Shown: in pieces, positions 48,770 to 59,393 of the stretch
How positions within the stretch are numbered: position 1 is the first letter of the stretch
Layout: each line of letters begins with the position of its first letter
Assembly (NCBI RefSeq): GCF_032062135.1
Contig: NC_092859.1
Location: forward strand, 46,927,791-46,991,790
Direction: 5' to 3'
DNA length: 64,000 bases
Source of the DNA: Pyxicephalus adspersus
Lineage: Eukaryota; Chordata; Amphibia; Anura; Pyxicephalidae
The notes under the pieces: generated by a model
What the model was told of the DNA's origin: nothing
The model's database searches: none
What the model saw: only the letters and a program-made list of their open reading frames with translations
Made by a program: the position numbers and the translations under genes

Positions 48770-49860
48770 AGATAGCAAGGGGTTAATCAGGCTATTTAAA
48801 ATTAAAAGTTCTAAAATGCATCGCTGTAGGATGAAACAGAGCACAAGATTAATAGTACGACGACTGTGACATCAGAAGCAGAGGCAGGCTTAATTTATCT
48901 TAATTAGTACAGTCTGTAACTAATCACTTGGGACCTCATTCACTTAAGGATGTCTACCATTTGGAGCCCATGGCACATACCCATATTGAATACCGTGCCT
49001 AATGAGCACTTTAAATAAGGTTGGGAATGTGACTAGTTGAAGGCAGTTGTAGAGGAGAATTATGCCAAAAGCCGAAGATAATGTTTAATAAAATGACAGC
49101 TCCCACAACCCCTTGTTTTATTAATGAGTAGTACCTCATTATAGGAGATAATGGGGACTCGGTTGGAGATGTTACAGAAAACGCATTAAAAAGCGATTAG
49201 CAACACACATAGGATTCAGACTGCGTATTATAAGTTTAGAGCGCCTATACGGTCATCTTGAGGCAAGAGAGGACTGACAGATGTCTGGGACTAAAGAGAA
49301 GAGTTGTATTTTGAGACAAGAGCTAGGCAGAGGTCACTTGGTAAAGGACACATTGTATCAGATGGCACTGCCAATGGCTGAATAATTTCAATGCCTTCCC
49401 TTGCAGGGATTAAGATCTGCCTTGAAGAAAGTGATGTCTCCAGCAAGACAGCTGTCAAACGAGGTCAGCAAATAAAGGATTACAACGGAGGAGTAGCAGG
49501 GGAGGTATGATGGTTTATGAAGAAAGATGGCATAGGCTAATTCTAGATCAACATCTGCATGACAAGAGCAGATCAGGGAATTGTGCTTAATGCAGAACAA
49601 CAGACTTAAAGGCACTATTGCTTCCTGCAAACAACCTGTCTAGCTGAATCATTGAAGGGTGGAACTCTTGATGTGTATGAGCAGCAGATAGAAAGGGAGA
49701 ATGGCTGTTACAGAAATAGCTGTCAGATGAGATGTGTTAAATATTCCTCAAAGTTCACTAATCTTTCGCTTGCAAGGTTAATCCAGCAATCATTAAAAGT
49801 CTCAAGCAAAACAGCATAAAATGCAATTTCTCTTTGAGGGTTGTCAAGATCCAGGCACTT
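48770..49860. other. Repeat-free stretch, candidate conserved non-coding DNA
   Basis: No repeats or simple runs. It carries ttaatttatcttaattagta near 48891 and a long purine/pyrimidine-balanced section at 49100-49760 with multiple octamer-like and TAAT cores. It is part of the longest transposon-poor stretch of the window (47.2-51.4 kb). Inference only. Confidence 0.3.
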
Positions 49861-51381
49861 TTTTCTAAAGGGACACTGAATACCAAATAAGCATCTTATC
49901 CCTGTAGTGGGGCAATGTACTTATTCAAGTATAATGGTAACAAATGGTGCAGGTAAAGTTGTTAATCATCTGTTTGTAACTGTAATGTCTACCAGCGCTG
50001 AAAAAGATGTTAACTGGGAATGAGTGATTTAAACACAATGCATGTAAAGGAATGTCAGGGAGAGTTTAAGTAAAGAAAACCTTTATCATTTATCAGTTTG
50101 GGCCTCCCTGCTGGAGTCCCAACGAGAATTACAGTATGGTCCCAGTCAGGTCATCCACACTGCTTTATAGTTTGTTAAAACACAATATTTTTATTTAAAC
50201 ATTCGCTGATGCACATCAGTGCTACTGAAATCCTACAGCCTGTTTGCAGCCACTTCCATTTACATACATCTACTACAGTGAAGGCATTTTTCAGGGTGGG
50301 CTTTCTGTTTTAAAAGAAGAAAAAAGTTAACTGCATAATGTCTGTTTTAAAGGCTACAGGTAGCATGCATTAGAAGCCAGTGTGACAACATGGGATCTCT
50401 ATTAGGACACAAGAACAGAGTGCTGTCACCCCATAACAAAAGGTGCCTAAACAAGGATCTTCATGGCAGAATCAGTTTTTTTTAGTGAACGATGTTGATT
50501 GTAGGATTTTTAAAAAAATGTTAGAGATTTTATTAAAAATGTTAGGTTTACATAAAATTTTGCATGCAAAAGTACATAAACTGATAAACTGAAAAGCAAC
50601 TAGAGTAGGCAAGGATTAGAACACCTTTTAGATTTTTCTAGCGATTTGTGATTTGTCATTGATTTCACCTCATTTCCTGTCCTGCTAGCAATGATTACAC
50701 AAGATAGGAAGGAAATCAACGTTATTTTCTGTTGGAGAGTTACCCTCACTTCGGGTCTGGTATATTATTGTCAGTAAGACACCTTACACAAGTGAAAGGA
50801 ATTTAATGAGCTGTGGATAGCAGTAAAAACTTCAATGAGGTTCTAACTCCCATTCCAAATAACAGAAAAAAGTTTCAGCTTGATATACACTTTATGTTTT
50901 TGTATACCTAGCACAGTGTTGGTTCGTGGAATCTTTGTTCAGTAGCAGAGCTTTACCTTCTGAAGAATCTTCACTAGGTTCAGATTTCATCCCGTGGTGG
51001 GTTTAAGTCAATTTATTTTATTTTTACAGCCTCCTACTGAACTTCAAATGGAAAAGAGGGAGTATTATCTGGCCAGGTCTGTGCTAATAACAGTAACAGT
51101 ATCATTTTTCCTACAATGTTAAATGTTTTTAAGCTATTTACTCCTCTCTTTTAACCTTCTCTTATCCCAATAGAAGATGATAGCCTATTTTCTCTTCTCA
51201 GTGATATTCCAAGGCTAGTTTGTTAAAGAATAAAATGTTAAAAGTCAAACTTCTAAATCACCCCTAAAAAATTAAAACTCCAGCCACCATCTGAAGTGCA
51301 CAACTCATTTGATGCTTTTAATGTTAGCCACAGTGCCACCTATTGGGGATATCAGGAACTGTACACCAAGACTCTAATGTA
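49861..51381. other. Unassigned non-coding DNA
   Basis: No gene or repeat family recognised. Confidence 0.4.
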
Positions 51382-51383
51382 TA

Positions 51384-51933
51384 CCGTATTTTTCGCCCTA
51401 TAAGATGCTCCGGAATATAAGACGCACGCAATTTTAAAAGAGGAAAATCTAGAAAAAAAGATTCTGAAAGATTATTCCTCTTCTGATCACTCATGTGCCA
51501 TTCATACCGGTATTCCCCTTCTGATCTCTGATCACTCATGTGCCATTCAAATTCCCTTTCTGATCACTCTATGCCTTTCAAATTCCCTTTCTGATCACTC
51601 TGTGTCATTCAAAATTCCTTTCTGATCACTCTGTCATTCAAACTCCCCTTCTGATCACTGTGCTTTTTTTCCACTGTACGGCAGTTAGGACAGGGAACAG
51701 CAGGTGGCGCTGTGGCGGCTTCTTTCGCTCTGCTTTACAGACAGGAGAAGACACGATGCTGGCAGAGGAGAGAAGAGACATGCTGCATGCAGCCAGAGAA
51801 ACACGCAGGATCGGGTATCGGGTGAGTATATTATTTTAGTTATTTTATCATACCTTTGTCGTATAGGACGCACTAACTTTCCCCCCCCAGTTTTGGGGAA
51901 GAAAAAGTGCGTCTTATACTGCAAAAAATACGG
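51384..51933. mobile_element. CCGTATTTTT-ended DNA transposon, non-autonomous
   Basis: The left end CCGTATTTTTCGCCCTATAA and the right end TTATACTGCAAAAAATACGG are inverted, each flanked by TA. Subterminal gacgcac blocks are repeated in inverted form (tataagacgcacgc left; cgtataggacgcact and gtgcgtctta right). Length is about 550 bp. It has no transposase. The central minisatellite is given separately. Superfamily not assigned. Confidence 0.78.
51478..51662 (+). repeat. Minisatellite inside the CCGTATTTTT element
   Basis: About 5.5 units of 31-38 bp with the core ttctgatcactctgtgtcat and the tail tcaaattccc. Later units shorten progressively. Confidence 0.88.
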
Positions 51934-51993
51934 TACATCTGAACTTCTGTTCTATGTACACATTCTTGTGGTTTCTGTGTCGTTTTGAAAGCA

Positions 51994-52080
51994 CTGAAAC
52001 ACATCTAAAAATACTTAGAATTGTTATGTACTTTTACAAATAACTATTGTGATTGAGATTTCTTTTCAGATGTGTTTCAA
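51994..52080. repeat. Hairpin-forming inverted repeat
   Basis: The left arm tgaaacacatctaaaaa (51994-52010) pairs with ttttcagatgtgtttca (to 52079), loop about 50 bp. Probably a small MITE remnant. Confidence 0.65.
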
Positions 52081-53018
52081 CCTAATTCCTCGCAATCAGT
52101 GCATGTCATCACATCTAACTCTGCGGAAACACAATGCAAACGCATCCAATGCATGTTAATGAGATTGTGATGCAATGGTAGAACGTGTTTTGGGAAATTA
52201 AACTGCATGCTGAGCTTAACTGCTTTCTCATTTCCGATGCAGGTCACTAAATTGCCCAAATAACACAAGAAAATGTTGGGAAAAAATAAAGTTTGATCGC
52301 AGTTATAGATTTTTACGAAACAAAAAAAAAAAACAGTGCTTACATTTTTGGGGGCAACTTTTTTGAATTACCTTTCTTTTTTAAAAAATACAAGTATGGT
52401 AAGGAAAGGCAACTGCTACATAGAAAGTAAAGCAACCTATGGCAACCAATTTAAAATTAGATTAAGTCTGATTGATTGCCATAGGTAACATCAATTTGTC
52501 ATTTCACTGCTTTATTGAACAAACCCACAGGTTTACTCGTTGAAGCTAAAGTATCACCAATATACAAGTATGTTCTGTAACCATACAGGTGTGCTTAAGG
52601 CCCAGTCATTTGCTTTTAGTTCTGTACCCCCACATTATGATTTGTGATGGATGTTTTTAAAAAAATGCTGCTTTGTCCTCATACTCTGGTGTTATGTGTT
52701 GGCATATACCTAAAAGTACAACCCTCCCCACATGGAGGAGGGGTGTTGTCTAGCCAGATGAAAAGAAAAACAAAAACATTAAAAATGAATGGTTGGCACA
52801 CAAGTAACTGATGAAAGGTTAAATATGAATGCATAAAAAAATATTTTTACTTGTTAGTTCTTTAAGATATGGAGATAACAGGTTACTAAAAGTGTCAATT
52901 CCCAATTCTCTGTTGTAGTTAACCATATACTAGCAGCACAAGTTGTCAGCAATTGCATATTATGATTAATCCTCATTATGTTTACTTTTGTCTCTCTGTC
53001 AGGGAAGTCACAGCTCAA
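52081..53018. other. Unassigned non-coding DNA
   Basis: No gene or repeat recognised. Confidence 0.4.
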
Positions 53019-53074
53019 GCCGCGTTCCCACTGGCAAAGTCTAGAGCAGAGGTCCCCAAACCCTGGATCGGTGA

Positions 53075-53238
53075 TGTGGTGTTCAACCTTCTGGCCTGTA
53101 GATGTCACTGTTCTAGTTGTTTACTCCTCAAGATCATCTATATTGGTGTTGTTGTTGGTTCCTGTTCTGCTCTTAAGATGTACTATAGACACTGCTTTTG
53201 TATATAGTTGGTGAATCTTGTAAATAAACCTTGTTTAA
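53075..53238 (+). repeat. 5' LTR, first part
   Basis: It begins TGTGGTGTTC and aligns base by base with 58501-58658. It stops at TTAA (53235-53238), where the family D element is inserted. It has a 6-bp extra gttgtt relative to the 3' LTR. Confidence 0.9.
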
Positions 53239-53437
53239 CCACCTTGCCGTTAAGCCCGACCTTCGTTCGGGCACAAAAAAATTGCAAGGATGGTTAACCC
53301 CGAGATTTTTCCCATCCTTACTTACCTGGTCCCCCTGTGCTCATCCAGCGTCGTTTTCGTATTCCAGTGTCGTCCTCCGTCCAGCGTCGTCCGTCGATCT
53401 CCCTCTCCAGCGTCGGGTGCCAGCGGGACCGGTAAGA

Positions 53438-53520
53438 TGCCGGCTGGCATCTTGTGTTCCGCCAGCCGGCATCTTGTGTTCCGCCGCCAGCCGGCATCTT
53501 GTGTTCCGCCGCCCGGCCGG
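53438..53520 (+). repeat. GC-rich tandem array in family D
   Basis: Three units of about 23-26 bp: gccggcatcttgtgttccgc plus 3-6 bp. The family D copy at 13684 has a different expanded motif at the matching place. Confidence 0.88.
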
Positions 53521-53696
53521 CCGGCTTCTTACCTGGTCCCGCTGATCGTCCGACGTCCTGCTCGTTCCAGCGCCGGATGATCTCTGAAGGGAGAAGCCGT
53601 CCGGCGGAGAAAAAAAAAAACCGGACGGCTCCTCCCTGCGTGCATGATGATGTCGGCGCGTGTGCGGGAAATTCAAATAGAAACTCATTCATTCAT

Positions 53697-54132
53697 TTTG
53701 TATTGAATTCAATACAAACTCCTGTATTGAATCCAATACAAAATAATTCAAATAAATACAAAGTGTGTAATTGGTAAATTCAAACTGTCATTTTGTATTG
53801 GATTGAATACAAACGCCCGTATCCAATCCAATACAAAAAATAAAAAAAAATAAAAAAAAAGTAAATAACTTGGAAATTCAAATTTATATTTTGTATTTGA
53901 TTGGATACAAACTTGCGTATCCAATCCAATACAAAATATTATAGAATTAATACAAAGTAGATAACTGGTAAATTCAAACGCTCATTTTATATTGGATTGA
54001 ATACAAACTCCTGTATCCAATCCAATACAAAAAAATAAAAAAATAAATAAAATAAAAGTAATAACTTGGAAATTCAAATTCTTATTTTGTATTGGATTGG
54101 ATACAAACTCCCGTATCCAATCAAATACAAAA
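53697..54132 (+). repeat. Array of five palindrome units, alternating A-B-A-B-A
   Basis: Each unit of about 96 bp holds ttgtattggattgaatacaa followed by a 7-8 bp spacer and gtatccaatccaatacaaa. Units 1 and 3 continue with a gataactggtaaattcaaac-type spacer, and units 2 and 4 with an A-rich run then aataacttggaaattcaaat. Unit 5 starts another A type. The true period is therefore a dimer of about 195 bp. Confidence 0.85.
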
Positions 54133-54249
54133 TAATTCAAAACAAACCCCAAATAAAATACAGAATCAAAGTTTTAAAAATTGCCACTTATTCCCTGGAT
54201 GGCTAGTGTGTAACACTGTGTCTTATCTTACCTTTGCTGATCTTCGCCT

Positions 54250-54420
54250 AATTTTGACCATTTGCTGCCTGCTTTGACCTCTGCCTGGAGTCCGACATCT
54301 CTGCCTGCCGCCTGCCCTGACCTCTGCCTGGACTCTGACATCTCCGCCTGCTTTGACCTCTGCTTGGACTCTGACATCTCTGCCTGGACCTGGACATCAC
54401 CGCCTGCCTGACCCCTGCCA
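54250..54420 (+). repeat. Tandem array of a 36-45 bp pyrimidine-rich unit
   Basis: Four imperfect units of tgacctctgcctggactctg plus acatctctgcctgc-type sequence, with internal cctgc duplications. Confidence 0.85.
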
Positions 54421-54678
54421 TGGCTTCAAGCTTTGTTTATGTAGTGATGTTTAAGCTGATTTTTGTGTTTTTCCTTTAATTTTATTAAAAGTAATTTTTT
54501 TTTTTTTTTTAAATGATTGTGTGTTTCAAACATTTTTTATATTCATAATATCTACTAGAACCCTTGTTCGGACATATTTCTGTAAGTTACAGGTCTACAA
54601 TTTAAAAAAAAAATTTCATGAAAAACGATGGATCACTTTTGGTACAGAAATCTAGACCTCAGTGTAACGCTCAGGAGG

Positions 54679-54704
54679 TTAAGTTACCCTGCCTCCTTGA
54701 TTAC
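54679..54704 (+). repeat. 5' LTR, second part
   Basis: After the repeated TTAA, gttaccctgcctccttgatt resumes the LTR and matches 58655-58680. Together with the first part it gives about 186 bp, against 180 bp for the 3' LTR. Confidence 0.9.
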
Positions 54705-54722
54705 TGGACACAACAAAACTGA
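54705..54722 (+). other. Putative primer binding site
   Basis: tggacacaacaaaactga lies directly after the LTR end and starts TGG, as expected for annealing to a tRNA CCA end. The tRNA is not identified. Confidence 0.6.
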
Positions 54723-54730
54723 CGACGAGG

Positions 54731-55480
54731 ATGTCTCTTCAGGAACCTGCACTTTTTCTTCCACACCTGGGTGAGCCTACACTGCATTTTACGGCTTGGA
54801 TTCCGATGTTTGAGAATTACATACTTGCTGCTAATCAGGAGTCCTTACCTAATGCTAGAAAACAGGCTTTGCTTATTTACTGCCTGGGAGTGGAAGGACA
54901 GCGTATGTTCTACACTTTACCTGTAGCAGATAAATCTTATGATTTATGAAGTAAATGTGGTTGCAGAAAGATATAAATTCTGGCAACATGGACAGCAAGC
55001 TGGTGAATCCACAATACTCTATATTGCAGCGTTGAGAGAGCTGGTTGTTACCTGTGATTTTGGTGCCTTAAATGATGAGATCAACTTGTGGAAAAAACAA
55101 ATTCAGCCCGTGTTAGAGAGTGATTATTTTTGGAACACAAATTAACCCTTGCAAAGGCTATTACAATTTCAAGTCAAAGTGAAACTGCTGTGGCAGAGGC
55201 ACAAATCCTCAGCCAGGGGACTTCTTGAAGTATACAGGCTGTGAATTCAGAATCTCTTTCTCCTCAGACATACACTCAGGCTCCATACAAGGGTGTGACA
55301 AGAAATTTGCCTGAACTGCAGCGCAGAGCTGTACATACACAAAACAAAGTACTGCTTCAGGTGTGGTTCCGCACAGCCCTAAAAAGGACGCACAATGCCA
55401 CAAATGTAAGAAAATCGGACACTTTGCAAAAATCTGCCGTAATTCTACTGCTAGACAGGTTCAGGAAGTTGCTTCTCCAG
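54731..55480 (+). pseudogene. Gypsy gag (capsid and CCHC nucleocapsid), broken
   Basis: It starts MSLQEPALFLPHLGEP at 54731. The capsid-like part has a WIPMFENYILAAN block and ALLIYCLGVEGQRMFYTLP, then after a frame change near 54940 VAERYKFWQHGQQAGES and YIAALRELVVTCDFG. These blocks are characteristic of gag in Mag/K02A2.6-like vertebrate Gypsy elements. A nucleocapsid zinc knuckle CHKCKKIGHFAKIC (CX2CX4HX4C) is intact at 55396-55437. Gag forms the particle and packages RNA. At least three frames are used over 700 bp, with a stop at 55143-55145, so no full Gag can be made. Confidence 0.85.
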
Positions 55481-58389
55481 AGGTTACTGTCTTAAGTGTG
55501 GATAAAAATGACATTTTCAGTCCGGATGAACTTTTATGCACTGTTACTATTGCTACTACTAATCAGAGCCATTCTATTACCCTGATGCTTGATACAGGTT
55601 CTGCTGTTTCTATACAACCTGAGGATATCTACTTACGGTACTTTGCAAATACATCACTTACCGTACCTACTTTGAAGCTGGTGAGTTATCCAAGAGACCC
55701 TATTCCTGTGCTTGGTTGCCTGTTAGTGACTGTTACATTTCAATCAACTAGTGCGCAAGCTGAATTCCCCATTGTAAAGAAAGGCTCAGCTATACTGGGC
55801 AGGGATCTTTTCGCTACATTAAATCTACAATTAGTGGATGGCCTTATCACAACAGCTTCATATTCTAACCTACAACCAGTGTCCAGTGTTTCATCACATA
55901 CTGACAACGTATTGAGCTGTGCAAAGAACTTTGTACACAAAATTAAAGTGCGCCCTGATGTCCAATCAGTGCGTCACAAGTTAAGGCATTTACCTTTCTC
56001 TGTCAGAGAAGCTGTTTCCCAAAAACTAAAAAAACTACTGAATCTCCTATTGTGGTGGCCATGAAGAAAACAGGAGGTGTAAGACTGTGTGTTGACCTTC
56101 GTGAACCAAATAAAGCCGTTATTGATAGTCACCCCTTGCCACATATTGAGGAAGTATTTTCAGAACACAGCGGAGCTTCTTTTCTATTTTGGATCTTCAA
56201 TGCGCATATCATCAAGTTCTGCATTTATTACTCATGAAGGTTTTTTTTGTTTCAAACGTGTACCTTATGGCCTGGCTCCTGCACCCAGTTGTTTTCAAAG
56301 ACTGATGTGTTTAATTCTCAGTAATGTACCTGGTGTACAGTGTTATCTGGATGACATAATTGTATATGGCCAAACTCTGGATCTTCATGACAAGTACCAT
56401 CACATTGTTTTGAATCGTATTGAATCTACAGGAATGAAACGGAATACTTCTAAATGCTATTTAAGACAAACCCAACTGTCATTTCTAGGTCACATTATAT
56501 CACAACAGGGACTATTGCTGGATCCTGACCATATGACAGCTGTGATACAGGTACCTGCACCATCTGATTTCCAGACCCTGCGTTCTTTTTTAGGCCTTAC
56601 TTCATGGTATTCAAAATGTATTACCAATTATGCCTCAGTTGTGGAATGGATGAGAGCTTTGCTAAGAGGAAATACCAGCTTGGTGTGGTCAAAAACTGCT
56701 CAGCATAGTTTTGACACTGTTAGGCAGCTCATCATGAACAGTCCAGCATTAACATTGTTTGATCCTTCTCTACCTACTATCATTACCACCTATGCTTCAG
56801 ACTATGGCCTGGGTGCTGTCCTTACACAATGCCATGCAGATCGAGTAGAGAAAACTGCCGCTTTTGGATCCAGAACACTTTTAGAAGCAGAACGTAAATA
56901 TTCTACCGTTGAAAAAGAAGCCCTAGCGTGTGTTTGGGCTACAGAAAAAGGGGGAACACCCCTGTGGGGTCGACGGTATATGTTGCAGACCGACCATAGC
57001 CCTTTCACCACACTGCTAACCATAAAGGGATTGGGACGAGCAGGTATGCATATCACCAGATGGTCAACAAGACTACTTAACTTCAACTACACTATACAAT
57101 ACAAACCAGGTTTGCAGAATGTTGCAGCTGATTGTTTGTCACAGTTGCCCTTACCTGCAGTTCCTAGTGTACAGGGGGAGTATGTTGAAGTTGTGGCATT
57201 TACTGATATTGATGCAGTTATGGCATCTGAGATCAAACAAGCTTGTGTTTCATGCCCCATACAAACACAATTAAGCGACCTTCTACAAAGCAAATGGCCA
57301 AATTCAGCAACTAAACTGAGCCCTGTCCTACAACCTTACTACAGGATTAGATATGAATTGTCTTTAGTTGATGATTATGTTGTCCATGGATCTCATCGTT
57401 TGCTGGTTCCGGAGTCTTTGAGAGAGAGCCTTATACAACTTGCTTGAGTCACCAAGGAATTGTACTCACAAAGCAACGACTATGTGATATGTACTGGTGG
57501 CCAGGCATGGATGCCCAAGTACTAACTGCAATTCTGTCCTGTGTTACTTGTCAGAATCATGACAAATCTGCTGTAACCTATACACCACTTCAGCCAGCGC
57601 CATTGCCTGATTCTGCTTGGGAAAAGCTTAATATTGATATTGTGGGTCCTTTTTTAGTGGCCCCTGTGGACTGTCGCTTTGCTAAAACATTATTAGATTA
57701 CTACAGTAAATGGCCAGAAATTGCCTTTGTTTTAAATGTCACCCCTGCTACTGTCATTACTTTTCTCTCCAGTCTTCAGCAGGGAAGGTAACCCAAAGGA
57801 ACTAGTGTCGGACAATGGGCCCCAACTTTTATCTTCTGAGTTTGATTATTTCCTGAAAGAGAGAAATATTGTGCATAGGAAAGCTTCTGTCTATTTTGCC
57901 AAAGCAAATGGAGAGATTGAGAGATTCAACAGAAGCCTTAAAGAAGGTCAGACTGCAAATCTTACAGGTAAATCTTGAAAAGTCTTTACTACAGAGCTCT
58001 TACATGTTTACAGAGCAACTGCACAGGCAACTACTCAAGCATCGCCAGCTAAACTGCTACATGGCAGACATATGCGCACTATACATCATGTTGCGGACAT
58101 ACAACTTTAAGTTAAGAAACCTGGATTACTGAAACAGGGACAAGTCAAATTCTCTAACCCGCTTAGAGTGACAAAGCAAAGAGGACCTTACACCTATAAA
58201 CTGTCTGATGGACATATATGGAATGCCAATCATCTTGCACCTGTTAGGCAGGACTTTTCAGAACTAAATTTCATGAAGGATATTTTCTTTTTACTACTGA
58301 TGATGATCAAACTGGAGATCAGGTACCAGAACTGTCCAGACATACTCAAAGAGTCAGAAGACCACCTGTGTAGACAAAGGAATATGTGA
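55481..58389 (+). pseudogene. Gypsy pol (protease, RT, RNase H, integrase), broken
   Basis: The protease active site LMLDTGSAVS is at 55585-55614. RT follows with GGVRLCVDLREPNKAV, a frame change near 56060-56230, then FKRVPYGLAPAPSCFQ and the catalytic YLDD at 56344-56355. RNase H shows ASDYGLGAVLTQ, YSTVEKEALACVWA and LQTDHSPF, but the first catalytic aspartate is tyrosine (codon 56791-56793). The integrase zinc region keeps HQGI and CVTC; the core keeps NIDIVGPF, SDNGPQ and NGEIERFNR, its catalytic D, D and E. A C-terminal GPYTYKLSDGHIWNANHLAPV follows. Stops or frameshifts occur near 57445, 57790 and 57976. The longest open frame (452 codons, 56089-57447) covers RT and RNase H. Inactive. 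Confidence 0.9.
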
Positions 58390-58487
58390 TGTAGTTACCT
58401 TGCATAGTACTGTTTGTGGTATAGTTTCACATTCTTGTTACTTGCATTCTGTTACATATTTAAAAAAAAAAAAAAAAAAGGTTTTGT

Positions 58488-58500
58488 AGAAGAGGGGAAA
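58488..58500 (+). other. Polypurine tract
   Basis: agaagaggggaaa abuts the 3' LTR start, the expected plus-strand primer position. Confidence 0.8.
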
Positions 58501-58680
58501 TGTAGTGTTCATCCTTCTGGAGTGTAGATGTCACTGTTCTAGTTGTTTACTCCTTAAGACAATCTATATTGGTGTTGGTTCCTGTTCTGCTCTGAATATG
58601 TACTACAGACAATGCTCATGTAAATAGTTGGTGAATCATGTAAATAAACCTGGTTTAAGTTACCCTGCCTTCTTGATTAC
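58501..58680 (+). repeat. 3' LTR
   Basis: 180 bp from TGTAGTGTTC to CTTGATTAC. By eye I count about 17 substitutions plus one 6-bp gap relative to the 5' LTR. It contains aataaa at 58642-58647, usable as a polyadenylation signal. Confidence 0.9.
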
Positions 58681-59093
58681 ATAACAAATGGCAGTCCAAG
58701 GCCAGTGAGTTGGGACCGCAGATGACAGGAGAGCAGGCAGAGTAAGTGCCAATGGCCCTCTATACACTGCTCTAAAGCTAGTGACAGTGGGACAGCAGGA
58801 GCACAACAAACGTTACTGCAGAAGTCTCTCCTCCGACTGCTTACACAGGAGCTGCTGCGAATGGCAGAGCAATGTTAGTAAGGCTTACACTTCTCTGCCA
58901 TTCCCAGCAGCTCTGCCACCTGACAGCACACCAGCTCTCTTACACTACTCTGCTATTCCCAGCTAGTGTGCTGACAGGAGGTTGAGCTGCCGAGAATGGC
59001 AGAGTGGTGTGCGCTGTACACATACCACCCAACCCCTGGGCCGTGGCAAAATTTTATTCTAAGTCACCAAGGTTGGTGACCACTAGTCTAGAG

Positions 59094-59393
59094 CAGTGTT
59101 TTTCAACTTTTTTGAGCCACAGCACATTTTTTTACATTGAAAAAATCCTGCGGCACACCACAAATCAAAAATGTTACAAAATGACACTCTGTAGCTAATT
59201 CTTTTGTCTCTAAGAATGAACAAGAAAACTATGTTACCTACTGTCACCCACTGACATGGAAGAGTATTACATTACTCTGCCAGTCACTACAGCACAGACA
59301 CTCGACAATGGTAATTGGATAATTTCCCACAGTACACCTAAAGATCCCTCATGGCACACTAGTGTGCCGCGGCACAGTGGTTGAAAATCACTG
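59094..59393. mobile_element. hAT MITE, 300 bp, in the same target site as its neighbour
   Basis: The ends CAGTGTTTTTCAAC and GTTGAAAATCACTG are inverted, with further pairing of gccacagcaca and gtgccgcggcac. The 8-bp gtctagag flanks it at 59086-59093 and 59394-59401. Its terminal sequence differs from the hAT to its left, so these are two families. Non-coding. Confidence 0.92.

Larger units (their letters stand above)
53239..54678 (+). mobile_element. TTAA element family D, copy 3 (1.44 kb, full length)
   Basis: The ends CCACCTTGCCGTTA and TAACGCTCAGGAGG are imperfect inverted repeats flanked by TTAA (53235-53238, 54679-54682). The layout is a CpG-rich left third with a gccggcatcttgtgttccgc array, an array of ttgtattgga palindromes, a pyrimidine-rich gacctctgcctggactctga array, and an AT-rich right end with acatatttctgtaagttaca. 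It is non-coding: open frames at 53231-53777 come from GC-rich repeats. Joining the flanks restores an unbroken LTR, which proves the insertion boundaries. A piggyBac-type transposase is inferred from TTAA. Confidence 0.9.
53075..58680 (+). mobile_element. Ty3/Gypsy LTR retrotransposon with split 5' LTR
   Basis: Two homologous LTRs bracket gag-pol remains in the plus orientation: capsid-like gag, CCHC zinc knuckle, protease, reverse transcriptase, RNase H, integrase. That order (integrase after RNase H) is Ty3/Gypsy. There is no envelope-like frame. It inserted 28 bp inside a hAT element, and a TTAA element later inserted in its 5' LTR. Many frameshifts mark it as dead. The gag and pol type resembles vertebrate Mag/K02A2.6-like elements; the clade is tentative. 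No clean target duplication was found around the LTRs. Confidence 0.88.
53047..59085. mobile_element. hAT-type element, split by a retrotransposon
   Basis: The left end CAGAGGTCCCCAAACC and the right end GGTTGGTGACCACTA are imperfect inverted repeats. The flanking 8-bp duplication gtctagag (53039-53046 and 59086-59093) is exact, as expected for hAT transposons. Only 28 bp lies left of the retrotransposon and about 405 bp right of it (58681-59085), the latter rich in gagcagg, gaatggcagag and ctctgccattc inverted blocks. No transposase is seen. Confidence 0.82.

Noticed and set aside
51478..51662. Regular repeats with similar spacing, CRISPR-like at a glance
   Set aside because: Whole units repeat with no unique spacers, the array lies inside a DNA transposon, and the host is a eukaryote.
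53231..53777. Frames of about 95-125 residues on both strands
   Set aside because: All come from the GC-rich tandem repeats of the family D element and match no protein family.
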